Below are positions 33,701 to 44,870 of a stretch of 64,000 bases of DNA, one piece after another. Source of the stretch: Castor canadensis (taxonomy: Eukaryota; Chordata; Mammalia; Rodentia; Castoridae); the NCBI RefSeq assembly GCF_047511655.1, contig NC_133392.1:89025042-89089041 (forward strand), given 5' to 3'. The stretch's first letter is position 1. Each line of letters opens with the position of its first letter. The notes beneath the pieces were generated by a model that was given only the letters and a program-made list of their open reading frames with translations, was not told the origin of the DNA and searched no databases. Both the position numbers and the translations under genes were made by a program.

Positions 33701-34360
33701 GCACTCAGCCTCCATTTTGGACAAAGCAAGTCACATGGACAAGTCTGTCTTCAACTGACAGAGACAGACACTTCTGTGGAGATGAGGGAAAGGGGGACAA
33801 TCTTTTACAATAATCTGTTTAACACCCCCAACTGTTATAACTATTTACGTAGGCACCCAGCCTTTACTTATGCTGTTGCTTTTGTAGATTATACTGAGAC
33901 CAGCTAGATTGTTCCCCCAGCACTGCCAGCTGGGTCGTGCCCCTCTGCCTGTCCCTCTAACAGTGCACTTCAGCCATGTCAATGCCTTGGTTGGTTGTCC
34001 ATCTCATCTGTCCTGTTCCACTGCACCTAACTGCCTGTGTTGGCTGTCTTCAGCCATGAGAAGAATATCTGAAGAAAATGTAAGATGACGGCAGAAACCA
34101 TTTCATGGAGACGTATTAAAATAAAATCATCTAGGCTAATTAAAATGCTGAAGAAGAATTGAATTGGAACAGGATAATAAGACTCACTTTTCTTATAGGG
34201 ATGCCATGAAAATCAGCTAGTCAGTACTCATGGTCAGAATACAAAAGAAAAATTATTATTGATTTACATATACTGCCTCTGTTGTGCCTTCCAAAAGCCT
34301 CTTCAGCTAATAGATAACAGGAGATGCTAAAACCACATGTTAAGTTTAGGGCCCATCCAT
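33701..34360. other. Intergenic, single-copy
   Basis: No gene or recognised repeat. Confidence 0.5.
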
Positions 34361-34363
34361 CAC

Positions 34364-34397
34364 GGCTTTATTTATTTATTTATTTATTTATTTATTG
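34364..34397. repeat. (TTTA)n microsatellite
   Basis: About eight TTTA units. Confidence 0.95.
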
Positions 34398-34455
34398 CCG
34401 TTCAAAGAACATCAGCAGTGGGAAAGAGCAACACATTTCTTGTCAGTGAGATGGA

Positions 34456-34459
<4 letters not shown>

Positions 34460-34521
<62 letters not shown>
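34460..34521. repeat. (GA)n microsatellite
   Basis: About 30 perfect GA units. The Arg/Glu-rich plus frame and the Ser/Leu-rich minus frame are products of it. Confidence 0.97.
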
Positions 34522-34526
<5 letters not shown>

Positions 34527-35019
34527 CTAGCTCTGGACCCAGACATTTTGAAGAAGTTTAGCTCATAAAACACCATTGCATTCAGAAAGTATGGTTCATT
34601 AGGTTTTTGATGAGAAACTTCAAGGGGCATCTGTTTTCCCTCCTCTGTTCTTGTCCTGTCCCCACCACCATTAGAGATCATTTCAGAGTAAATTATGGAC
34701 TGTGCTCAAGCCTGATTACTCACAGCCTGCTAGAGTTGGCTGCCTTTTTCCTCCTGTCAACCGCACTCTTCCATTTTGCAGCAGCTTCTTAGCCCTAAAC
34801 TCTGAAAGTACGAAAGTGGAAACAAGAGGAGGTACTGAGCTCATTCACTATGCCTCTTGCTGGTGGTGCTGGTGAAAGGATTGCTGGGAAGGATACTACA
34901 GTTACGACCTTCATTAGCAGAGCCACTGCTGTTCATCACTACCTCAAAGTTTAGGGGCAAACCCTCTTTCCAGCAAGATGACCATAGCAATATCAGTTGA
35001 AGGGGCTCTCCAGTGGACT

Positions 35020-35240
35020 TGGGCTTTTTTCAGGTGGTGATGTGGTGTAATGATAAGGGTCATAATCACATGGGTGCCAGACCCTGAAAAACTATTATCT
35101 CATTTTATTTGCACAAGTTCTTTATAGGTGGGGATTGTTAACTTTTTATCGAAGTGGAAGTTGAGAGAGTTGCCCAAGGTGAAGCCTCGAGTGGTAGAGA
35201 AACTATGGAGATAGAGACTCAGGGGTTTACTGCTGGAGAT
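35020..35240 (+). repeat. MIR element
   Basis: 'ctattatctcattttatttg' and 'gttgagagagttgcccaagg' place this as a plus-strand MIR. Confidence 0.55.
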
Positions 35241-35519
35241 TGCCCCAGTGACCCTTCGTTTCCCTTGACCTCTTCCTGTTCCCGAGGCACTGAAGCTGTG
35301 TGGATGTCCCAGTCACGCTCTTCCCCACCTTTGTGGAGGGATTCACCAGGGCTCCCATCCAATGCGTCCTCACCTGCTGACTTTAGGGATTCCCACCTGT
35401 CATTATGGGAGCTGCCTACATAGCAGAGTCATGGACCCAGCCTTGGGTCTTGTTCTCGACTGTCACACAGCAACTACAGACTCACCGAAGTCACAGCACA
35501 GTTTTCATCACACTAGCTT

Positions 35520-35760
35520 TGGAAACAAGCTAGCTGAGCTCTGTTCTTGCCTCTATCACTTACCACCTCTGGGGTGTTGGGCAGCCATTAATTTCCCCAA
35601 GCCTCAGTTTCTTCAGCCTAATAATTGTGCCGACTGCCTAGAGCTGCTGTGAAGGTCAAATGAGATGATGCGTGGAGAGCATTGTCTCGCCTTTGATAAG
35701 TGCCACTGAATACTATTAATCATTTTCTACTTCATGCTTGTCACTGTCCTGAGACTAATG
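35520..35760 (-). repeat. MIR element
   Basis: 'cccaagcctcagtttcttca', 'ggtcaaatgagatgatgcgt' and 'gataagtgcc' give the reverse MIR pattern clearly. Confidence 0.7.
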
Positions 35761-36617
35761 TGGTGTGAAAAGGCTTGGACAAACTTCAGGGTCTTAGGGA
35801 ACTCTGCAGAGTTCTGGGCTTGGCTGCCCTATCAATTTTCAGGCATATAATAGATAAAGAGATTTTGGTGCATTGACCTGGGAGTCTCATTGTTATTTAT
35901 AGTATATTTAAGATGAGGCCAGGAAGAGTCCCTGCTTACCTGCTGGAAGAGTGGGCATCCATAAGAGTTTAAGCTACAAGAGGAAAAGGAACCCATTACC
36001 TGGACTGGCACCCACTGGACAGTAACCATCAAACTGTGCTTGAGTTGTTTGTGCAGCTGCATTTCAGAAGCTGATCTCTACTTTGGTTACAGAAAGCACC
36101 ATGTCTCTGCTCCTATGCATTCTAAGTCCTGGCCATATTCAATCATACAGTAGTTCATTGGGGTGTCCGTTGTAGGGATTGAGCACATGGCTTTTGGAAT
36201 TAGGGAGCCCTGAGTCAAAGGCCCAGGCTCCTCCCCTAAAGTTGCAAGGTTTCTGAGGATGAGACTTTTGGAGAGAGGAACCTGGGAAAGGGACAGGGTG
36301 GGCAGGCAAAGAAATTACATAGCCATCCTTTTCATTACTGTGGTTCCTGAGGTCAAATAATGCAAATGGAAGGGGATCTCTTGATCACAGCCAGGTGGGT
36401 TTCTAATGTAATGTAGAGACATTAGAAATAGTTGTATTTGTTTACTACTAAACTGAGGGAAATCTTTTGTTTTATTATTTTTACATTTTTTCACATTAGA
36501 ATGTGTGTACCACTGGTAAATATATGCTCTCTAATCTAGGGAAATACAGGTAAAACCAATGGTCCTGGCAACGTGGAAGTAGTGAGAAGATAACTGCTAT
36601 GTGTTCAACCAAGTCTT

Positions 36618-36940
36618 TTTATTTTTTTTTGGTGGTTTTGAACTCACGCTTGATAGTAAGGCACCCTACTGCTTGAGCCACTCAACCAGCCCTTTTTTGC
36701 TCTGGTTATTTTGAGACAGGGTCTCACTTTTTGCCTTGGCCAGCCTGGAGTGGGATCCTCCTATTTTATGATTCCTGATATAGTTGGGATGACAGTCATA
36801 GGCCACCATGCCCAGCTTTTTCTGTTGAGATGTGGTCTCAAACCTTTTTGCCATGGCTGGCCTGGAACCCTAATCTTCCCAATTTCAGCTTCCTGTGTAG
36901 CTGGAAGGAAGGACAGCCTTGAGCCACTGTCACTGGGCTG
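36618..36940 (-). mobile_element. Three-unit composite SINE
   Basis: Reversed copy: tRNA-like unit at about 36627-36693, a 7SL-like monomer at about 36694-36818 (ending 'ggccaccatgcccagc'), and a second 7SL-like monomer at about 36819-36940 (ending 'gtcactgggctg'). The layout is the same as at 20771-21114. Confidence 0.85.
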
Positions 36941-36949
36941 TTTCTTTTT

Positions 36950-37035
36950 ATTTTCTTGGTGGTACTGGGGGCTGAACCCAGGGCCACAAGCTTGCTAGGC
37001 AAGTGTTCTACTGTTGGACCACCCTGCTAGCCCTG
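36950..37035 (-). mobile_element. tRNA-like SINE
   Basis: Separate unit right after the three-unit SINE, with reversed boxes 'gctgaacccagggcc' and 'gttctactgttgga'. Confidence 0.8.
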
Positions 37036-37039
37036 TGTT

Positions 37040-39455
37040 CAAGCAACTCTTCAGTATAGCATTGTTATGGTAGTAAAGAAATCCTCATTCCAATAAGATG
37101 ACCCAAAATTAATCCAGCTCAATAATCTGGGTGCTAGTCCTTGGTGCTGTCTGGCAGTGAAGCAGAAATGGTAAGCTATATATGAAAATGACCACATTTT
37201 GCCTAATTCTCACATCTTAGTTGCCCTCTTCGCTACTTTTTCCCTCTCTATGTTCAGTCTCACTGTTGACACATTTCCCACATCCTATTAAGTTATGCCT
37301 CCTGCTACACTGCTGATCCTCTTCTTTCCCCTCCCAGGGCACTGTTGTCCCCCAACCCGCATGGATCCTTGAATTTCAGAAGCCCTCCTAAGGCAGCTGT
37401 CTGGGAGTTAGAAGGCTCAAGTTTATAGAGATTGGGTTTAATGGTAGCCAGAGTGGACTTCATATTGGGACTGAAAGGAAAAGTGTGACTGAGCTTCCTG
37501 TGTCTGACAGTCTGGGGGCATTGGCATCGAGGTAGGAGAAAGCAAAGGGACAAGCAACTCAGGAAATCTATTGTTTCTAGAGACTCGGAGCCAAAGAGCA
37601 GAGCAAGTTTGTACTTACTGCCTCTAAGCTTCAGTTTTCTCATCTGTACCATGAGGACAACAGTCTCTACCACACAGTATTGTAGAAGAGTGAAGTCAGC
37701 TAATTGTGTAAAGCACCTGGTCAGCACCAGGGAAGAGCACCTATTTTTCAGTGATGTGCTTTTGTCCTGCCAAAGAGGGCATATCAGCCCCTCACCGGAA
37801 GCTAAGACTCTGTCAAGAAAGAAGCAATAAAATTATATGTATTTCTCATGTTGGTGACAGACAAATATATAAAGCATTATTATTCTTTTCTACCTGAATT
37901 TTGGCATAAATTCTTCCAATCTATAGGTTCTTTCCTCTGTTCCTGGCAATTTATATTCTGAGCATTTCCACTTGCGTATCAAATTACACATTAGTGGATG
38001 GCCTATTTAATTGAGAGAGTCAGCAAAATGGTAATACATTTCAGTTGAATATCTGGGTGTAATATTTTGGGACCTATCATTATTGTTTTTGCAGGTGAGT
38101 CAGTTTTAAAGAGAGGGACAGAAAGGAAGCTTTAGTTTGTGTGCTTTGTTTAAACAAATAGTTCTCAAACATGTGCCTAAGAATTTCTGGGACACTGCTA
38201 CCGTAAGGTGGTTCCCACCACGCCATCTAACAGTCTGCATTTTAAGAAGCTCTGACTTAAACATTGATTTCTCTGCTCTTTCAGCTGTGTTGGTAATGGG
38301 CTGACCTTGTAGGTTTTTTTTTAGCTAATAGCTACTTTATGTTAAGAGCAACAATTTTTCTGCCCCAAATGTTACTCACCCAGAAGTGCAGGAAATAAAG
38401 GGCTGTCAACCATATTTGGGGGGCAGAGATATAATATATATATATAAATTATATATAAATGGGTGTCTGTTACACACTGATTAAGGGTTTGGGCTTTGGA
38501 GCTGGGAACATAAACAATGAAATCTAGCTCTGCCATTTTCTGGCTGAGTGGCCCTCGAAATTCAGTTCGTCCATCTGTAAAATAGGGACAAATGCACTTT
38601 CTTGCTAGTTTAAAGAAAATAATGCACATAAGCATACTAGCAATTTTAGGAGCATCAATAAGTGTTAGCAATATTTTCCAAGGGGATGTAGAAGCGTAAG
38701 ACAGTCAGTGTCACTGTTCATGTCTTCTCACTAGAACCCTCTAGAAAGTTTGAGCATAAAGTATGTGCTTCTCCTCTGAGGCAATGTCTAAGCTAGTCAA
38801 GGTAGAGAAGGATTCTAAATGAATTTATTGCAAGATGTTATCTAGCCTTCTCCTGAAAATTCAGACTAAGGAGCTTTGTAATCTAAAATACAGAGAAAAT
38901 AATCCCATCAAATACCTGGCAGTAGAATTGTGTATGCTGTTTAAGTTAATTAGTTATTTGGGGTTTTGCTTAGTTACGAGTAAAACCTGGTAACTTTGGC
39001 TTTTTTTTTTGAGCATGTTTGGATGCAAGATCTAGAAGGACCTTGGAGATCATCTGTTTTAATATTTTCATTTTACAGATGAGAACTCTGAGGGCCTAAA
39101 AGATTAAGTGAATAATTTGCCTGAGGGTGCATAAACCACGAATTTAATTTCTACTGGACTTGCTATCTAAATACTCTCTAAAAGAATGGCTCATGATGAA
39201 TGGCTCTAAAACCACAGTCACTTCAGTCTCTTGCGACATGTAATTGGTTTATGTCCCAACACTGTATTGAAGGTGAATTCATTTAGTTTCCTAGGATTGC
39301 ATTATGAAACGAATTTTTCTTGAGGCTTTCATCAGGAAGGTGCATGGAAAAAAGTTGGCCATTTTATGATAGAAATTATTTTATAATCATACATGCAGTT
39401 GGTAATGTGTACTTTGAAATTTTTCAGGTCAAAACAATCATGGTTGTAATCTATG
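37040..39455. other. Intergenic with old repeats
   Basis: Reversed MIR-like fragments lie at about 37610-37740 and 38490-38680, a MER5A-like fragment at about 38155-38260 ('agttctcaaacatgtgccta'), and a plus-strand MIR at about 39055-39180. An AT run is at 38430-38458. The minus frame 37305-37727 (140 residues) partly overlaps the MIR and has no domain. Confidence 0.55.
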
Positions 39456-39474
39456 ATTTAGAATATTGGAGCTT

Positions 39475-39645
39475 CGTTGGGCATGCAGGAGGCAGAGATC
39501 AGGAGGATCTGGGTTTGAAGCCAGTCCTGGGCAAACAGTTTGCAAGACTCTATCTCAAAAAAAAAAACATCACACACAAAAAAAGGATTGTTGGAGTGAC
39601 TCAAAGTGTAGGCCCTGAGTTCAAACCCCAGTACTAAAAAAGAAA
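39475..39645 (+). mobile_element. Composite SINE with exact 17-bp duplication
   Basis: A 5'-truncated two-part SINE with the short tRNA-like form. 'ttagaatattggagctt' is found unchanged at 39458-39474 and 39646-39662, so the insertion is well defined and probably recent. Confidence 0.92.
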
Positions 39646-39949
39646 TTAGAATATTGGAGCTTTAATTGTCCTCTTTCTGAGAAAAATCTTGACCTCTTGA
39701 CCCCTTCTTCAATGCTTTTTTTTTCAATATAAAGTTCAGTTGATTAATATCTGGTAAAAAGAATTTCAACTCATTTTCTACATGACGAAAGTGTTGGGAC
39801 TGGTACTTCATATGCTCATCAGAAATGTTAACCTTTAACCTTCAGCTGTCAAATTCTTACAAAAAGCTTTGTTATAAGGTTATACATGAAGCTTTCCTTG
39901 AAAAGTGAGTCCATTTATTTCTTTAGACATTCTAATAATGTTGATAATA

Positions 39950-40345
39950 ATAGCTAGGAATTGTTATATGCCAGTTACTGGGTCAGGCTCTTTTGTGCAT
40001 TGTTTGTTTAATCCTCACAATTGGTGACTCACCAACTTCCACATGCATTAAATTACCAGAGGGTCTGTTAAATTGCTGCACCCTGTCCCTAGCATTTCTG
40101 ATTCAGTAGGGGCCTAAGAATTTGCATGTCTAATATATTGCTAGGTGATACTGATGGTATAGGTCTGGGAACTGTGTTTTGAGAACTACTATGTGCTATA
40201 TCCTAAGAAGCAGGTATTTCAATCTTGTCTTACAGATGGTGAAATAGGAACTCAAGTTATGTAACTCGCTCAACACTCAGCTAGCAAGTGGTGGTTGGGA
40301 TTTGAAAACTTGTTTGATTCCAAATTCTACAGTCTTAATTTCTGC
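39950..40345 (+). repeat. MIR split by a MER5A DNA transposon
   Basis: MIR text runs from 'agctaggaattgttatatgc' to 'taatcctcacaattgg' (about 40027) and resumes with 'cttacagatggtgaaatagg' and 'ctcagctagcaagtgg'. The piece between, about 40028-40189, shows MER5A landmarks 'tctgattcagtagg', 'aatttgcatgtctaa' and 'ttttgagaactac'. Confidence 0.65.
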
Positions 40346-40349
40346 GCCA

Positions 40350-41355
40350 AGTGTTTTACACTAATACAACATTTTTTTTTCTGGACAGAATAGTAGTAGT
40401 AACATTTTATAGAAATAGAAATTGGGTGGGACCCTAGCAATAAGGCAGGAGTCTATAACTCTGTATTTTGACACTGAGGTCAAAATATATTAAATGAAGT
40501 CGATGTTAGGAGGTAGTCTTAATTAAAGTGAGGGTGTTGGATAGAGTCACATGCCCCTGAGCAAGACTTCCTCATGAAGGCAGAAATGGGCTTAAGACTA
40601 GTGACAGCTCCCTTCACCAAAGGCTGTGGGACAAAGAGGAGATTTGGTTCCAGGTCTGCAGAATGACCAATAGTGGAATTTATCTTCACCAGCCATCTTA
40701 GTGAGGGCATTCTTCTGGGAAAATTGGCTTTGGTGTGTAAATTTTAAGAGCTGTACTGCTAAGAGAGTTGTGCTTTTTGAGAGGCCTTGGATTGAGGGAA
40801 GGAAGAAATGGCTTTCGTCATGCTGTGATGCTTTGATGTCCATCAGTCTGAGGCAGCAGTGAGCAGGCATCGAGGGCGCTGTACAGCGCTGAAAGAAGGG
40901 TGGATCAGGGGTCAGCAAGAAGCAGTGCCTGGGCAAGCTCTCTTGTCACCGTGACATTGGGTAGATGGTGGGCCCCTATTACTTGAGTTAGTAAGGAAAG
41001 GAACTCTATCAGGTAATTAAGGTAAGGACTTGAGTTTTGATGAGCAACTTTCTTATAATTTAATTAAAGCAGCCTGTCATATCTACCTGCTGTAGAATGC
41101 TGCATCAGGGGCCAGGTGCTGACCTTTCAGTTTTACCAACTTTACCCAGCTTCACTGGCAATGGCCACAGAAAGTCTTGAGGCAACTTGGGGTAGGAGTG
41201 TGAGATGAGGTTGAAGGCCCCTCTCCACCAGATGAGAGAAGAGGATTGATTTCTGGACATAAGTAAGTTTCCCTGGAAATGTTCAAGGGAGGGAAACCCA
41301 CTGCCTTCCTGATCTGACAGGTGAAGGCTCAGAGTCATTGTATTTCCAGGTGTTA
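40350..41355. other. Intergenic, single-copy
   Basis: No supported gene. Overlapping minus frames (40519-40710, 40598-40936) have no recognisable domain. Confidence 0.5.
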
Positions 41356-41357
41356 AT

Positions 41358-41447
41358 TTTTTTTTTTTTGGTGGTATTGGTGGTTGAACTCTGGAACTCA
41401 CAGTTGCTAGGCAGGCACTCTACCACTTGAGCCAGGCCTCTGTCCTG
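41358..41447 (-). mobile_element. tRNA-like SINE
   Basis: T tail at left, reversed B box 'ttgaactctggaactc' and 'ctctaccacttgagcc'. Confidence 0.85.
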
Positions 41448-41449
41448 GT

Positions 41450-42565
41450 TAGTATCAATTTTGTACTCGTTTATATTCCCAGTTTGATGGAAACTTCAAT
41501 GCAGCAATCATGTAAAATTTAAGCCCTGAATGAGGGCAAGAACTCTAGCCTCTTAATCGCCTTGGTGCTTGATGTCCTCAGCGCCCTCTTCAGAGTACCT
41601 CTCCTTATGAGTGGCTGTCTGCTGAGCCACCAGCATGTTTCTATGTGTGAATGGTCAATCTGAAGTTTAATCACACTTTTTCTTGGTCTCCTAGAAATGA
41701 CTCCGATTTTCATTCGCAAATAGCAGTTGAGCAGAATCTTCTGTTATATATTTAACTGTTTAATCCTTTTCCCTTTGTAAATTGACCTTTCTCCTGTTAG
41801 GTGGTAAACATTTTCCACCATATTTTTGAAAGAAGGGAGAGGGGAATATGAACAGAGATGGTAAAAAGGGGGAGTGGATATGAGGTGGAGGAGAGGAGAA
41901 AGGAAGGAAGAAATGTTCATTTTATAGATGGGATCTACCTGGAAGAATTGACGATGGGAATGTCCCAATCCTAAAGTTGGAGGGGACGGATCTTACATTT
42001 GAAGGGTGCATATAATCAGCAAAAGTCTGTTCTATCAGAAACTGTTGTTTTTTGAAGTATGAGTTGGTGATGAGGATGCTAAAATTAAGCAGAGTCAGTA
42101 GGAAACAACAACAGTAGGGTTTACTCTGTAAGAAAAGTTGATGTTTTATGATATTGACATTCAAAAGCAATGCCAATGCTTAGGGTGCTATACACGATAG
42201 CACTAAAACAGAATCAGTAAGTTTCTTGTGGAAACTAGAACACTGCAAGTGTTCTACAGGGCTAGCTGAAACTCAGGTGTGTGAGGTGGCAGGGGACACA
42301 AAATCCCTGAACTTGTGCTCAGCAAAATTAGCAAGTAATTGAAGTTCAGGCAATACATGCTAGTGCGTATGTGCCTGCGTGCACGTGCACACATGCGTAC
42401 AATTTTGCCTGAGGGACTTGAGTATCTTCACAGAGGAGGAGTGTTTAAGCTTATTTTGACAAAGGACTAGATTTTTCAGGTGGAGCTAATTAGAAGAAAC
42501 TACATCCAAAAGGCAAGCAGGATCAAAGTGCATGCTGTTGGGAACTACCTAGTAAAGCTCGTTTC
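41450..42565. other. Intergenic, single-copy
   Basis: No gene or recognised repeat. A short purine-rich stretch lies at 41830-41910 and a GTGC/GCAC alternating run at about 42361-42395. Confidence 0.5.
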
Positions 42566-42579
42566 AGAAAACTTCACTA

Positions 42580-42667
42580 GCTGAGAATTTGGCTTAAGTG
42601 GTAGAGCACCTGCTTAGCAAGTACAAGGCCCTGAGTTCAAATCCCAGCACTGCAAAAAAAAAAAAAA
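42580..42667 (+). mobile_element. tRNA-like SINE with exact 14-bp duplication
   Basis: A box 'tggcttaagtgg', B box 'gagttcaaatccc', A tail. 'agaaaacttcacta' flanks it at 42566-42579 and 42668-42681. Confidence 0.92.
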
Positions 42668-42750
42668 AGAAAACTTCACTAAGAAAGCAAGACTAGCTCA
42701 AGCACTAAGTCTTGTGCATTAAGTTTTCAGAAACACCATTTAGAAGTTCC

Positions 42751-42845
42751 TAGGCTGGAGGTGTGACACAAATGGTAGAGCACCTGACCAGAAGCATGAA
42801 GTCCAGAGTTCAAACTCCAGTACTACCAAATAAAAACAACAAAAC
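42751..42845 (+). mobile_element. tRNA-like SINE
   Basis: Diverged A box ('tgacacaaatgg'), B box 'gagttcaaactcc' and an A-rich tail. Confidence 0.8.
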
Positions 42846-42849
42846 CAAG

Positions 42850-43500
42850 TCAAAGTTCCTTTTCCTAATTAAGTCATTTGTCATGGTCACATATACCTGA
42901 AGCCCCGTTTAGCCTTCCTTCCTTCCAACCCCTTAGTTCTCTTACTGTTCATTTCTTATTGATCTACCAATCTGAATCATAATCAACAAACCAGATGCTA
43001 ATTTGATTTTACTGGGGTTGATCCAAATGCTGTTTATTACAATTGTAATCCTCGAACATTTACCTCTTTAGAAATGTCGCTGAGCAACTTTTAGCATTCA
43101 CATACTTCTCTAAATAATTTTTTCCCCAGTATGAATAAACCAATTGCGTGTCCTCCATTCCTGGAGATGCTTTTAGGACTTAGCTAATTAAAATGGCCTT
43201 TATCGAGCCAGTCTTGTGTCAGGCTCTCACAGGTAGAGGTCCAGCTCTCCAAAACACAGCTATGGGCCAAGGGTGGAGCAGTTTCAACTAGAGGAAGTTT
43301 GGCAGGCTAACATGTGCCCCTCTTTAAAAAATAACCATTGCCACTTTGACACACTGCTGTAAAAGCACAGAAATGTTGAAATCATCCACGAGATACTTGT
43401 TTGAAAGCATCTGACTACCTAAATGCCTACCAGGGAAAATGAGCTGGACTGTGAAAGAACTGGATTTTTTTAGTTCAGTGTGATGTACAAAGCAATCTTC
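42850..43500. other. Intergenic, single-copy
   Basis: Nothing recognised. Confidence 0.5.
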
Positions 43501-43504
43501 ATTT

Positions 43505-43712
43505 TTTTGGGAGGGGGTGGGACTGGGGTTTGAATTCAGGACTTTGTGCTTGCAAAGCAGTCACTCACAAAGTGGGCACTGCTTGAGCCACACCTGCAGT
43601 CCATTTTGCTCTGGTTATTTTGGAGATGGGGTCTTTCGAACTATTTGCCTGCTCTGGCCTCAAATTGAGATCGTCCCGATCACAGCCTCCCAAGTAGCTA
43701 GGTGACCAGCTG
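43505..43712 (-). mobile_element. Composite SINE
   Basis: Reversed two-part unit with a partial internal duplication in the tRNA-like half ('caaagcagtcactcacaaag'). 'caatcttcattttt' at the left and 'caatgttcattttt' at the right (13 of 14) are the target duplication. Confidence 0.85.
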
Positions 43713-43799
43713 CAATGTTCATTTTTAGTGACAGTTTTAAAGGGCGATTTTATTTGCAATGACTGATTATTTACTCCATTGAGGCTGACAATAGCTTTC

Positions 43800-44000
43800 A
43801 CACACTCACTTGGAAATTCTAATGTTATTTATTACATACTAGGTACCAGCAGCTTTGTTCATGTGGCTATTTTCAATACTACCAGGTGTATTTATATTAA
43901 TCTCATTCTAGAGATGAGTAAGCAGGCTCTAAAAGGTTTACTGACACAAGGCCTGGCAAGCAAGTGATAGCGCCAGTACTGTACTTTCCAAGTCCTACCT
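43800..44000 (+). repeat. MIR element
   Basis: 'gttatttattacatactagg' and 'tctcattctagagatgagta' fit a diverged plus-strand MIR. Confidence 0.5.
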
Positions 44001-44319
44001 TTCCCATGATGGCCATAAAACCATCAACAGTCTGCCTCAAACTACCCTAAGATTCCAATCTACTTAAGATTGTTCTACCAGCAAAAATCAAAAAGATGAT
44101 GCTTTCAGGACACTGAATAAAACCAAGAGGTGGCTAGTACTACAGACACACTGGACATTTCCAAAGAATCACAAAAGCCATGACAACAGGAGAGAACATG
44201 ATTGTCAGAAAAATTAAAACTGAACTTTAGTTTTGCAGATTTTTAAGAAAATCTATGTTCTACCCTTTTCTAAACCAAAGATTCTAAGAACATTCAGCTG
44301 AAAATCTTGCAAAACAAAA

Positions 44320-44870
44320 AGAACCCCAAATGTTCCTCCCAAATACATCCCTTCATATATTGTTGATAAAAAAGTGTAAATTGCTGAAAGTTTTCCAGGG
44401 GGCAGTAACAAAAGCTTTAAAAAAGCAGTGTACTTTCTCTACTAGCAATTCCACTTTACAGTATCTTAAGGAAATAATTAGAAAAAGAAAAGACTTAGCA
44501 ACACAATGTTCTTTAAAGCAGTTTATTAGTGAGGAATTGGAAACCTAAAAGTTCAACAGTTTAATAAAATGTGGCACAAATGATGAAATATCATGCAGCC
44601 ATTAAGAAATACGTAGAAATACATTTGACAGTTATGATACTGTTGAATGAAAAAGTTATAAAACAGCATGTACAATTTGATCCCATTTAGAAAACCTATA
44701 AATAAATGCACAGAAAAGTCTGAAGGCCATATACATAAATAATAGTGCTTCTTCCTGGATAGTGGACTTGTGATTTTTTTTTTAATTGTGTATGGTTTCT
44801 CTTTTTGTCATCACGGCTGACTTATATTACTAAAAAACTTTTTTAAAAAACAATTCTTAAAAAGTCTCCT
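44320..44870 (+). mobile_element. Old L1M 3' end
   Basis: 'atgatgaaatatcatgcagc' (decayed ORF2 end) followed by 'atttgatcccatttagaaaa' and 'cttcttcctggatagtggac' is the 3' end of an old L1M subfamily. The frame at 44330-44548 is a chance opening within it. Confidence 0.65.

Noticed and set aside
34412..34681. Ser/Leu and Arg/Glu repeat frames
   Set aside because: They are translations of a (GA)n microsatellite.
35154..35652. Two plus frames of 89 and 96 residues
   Set aside because: They overlap MIR fragments and have no similarity to known proteins.
37305..37727. 140-residue minus frame
   Set aside because: It partly overlaps a MIR and has no domain.
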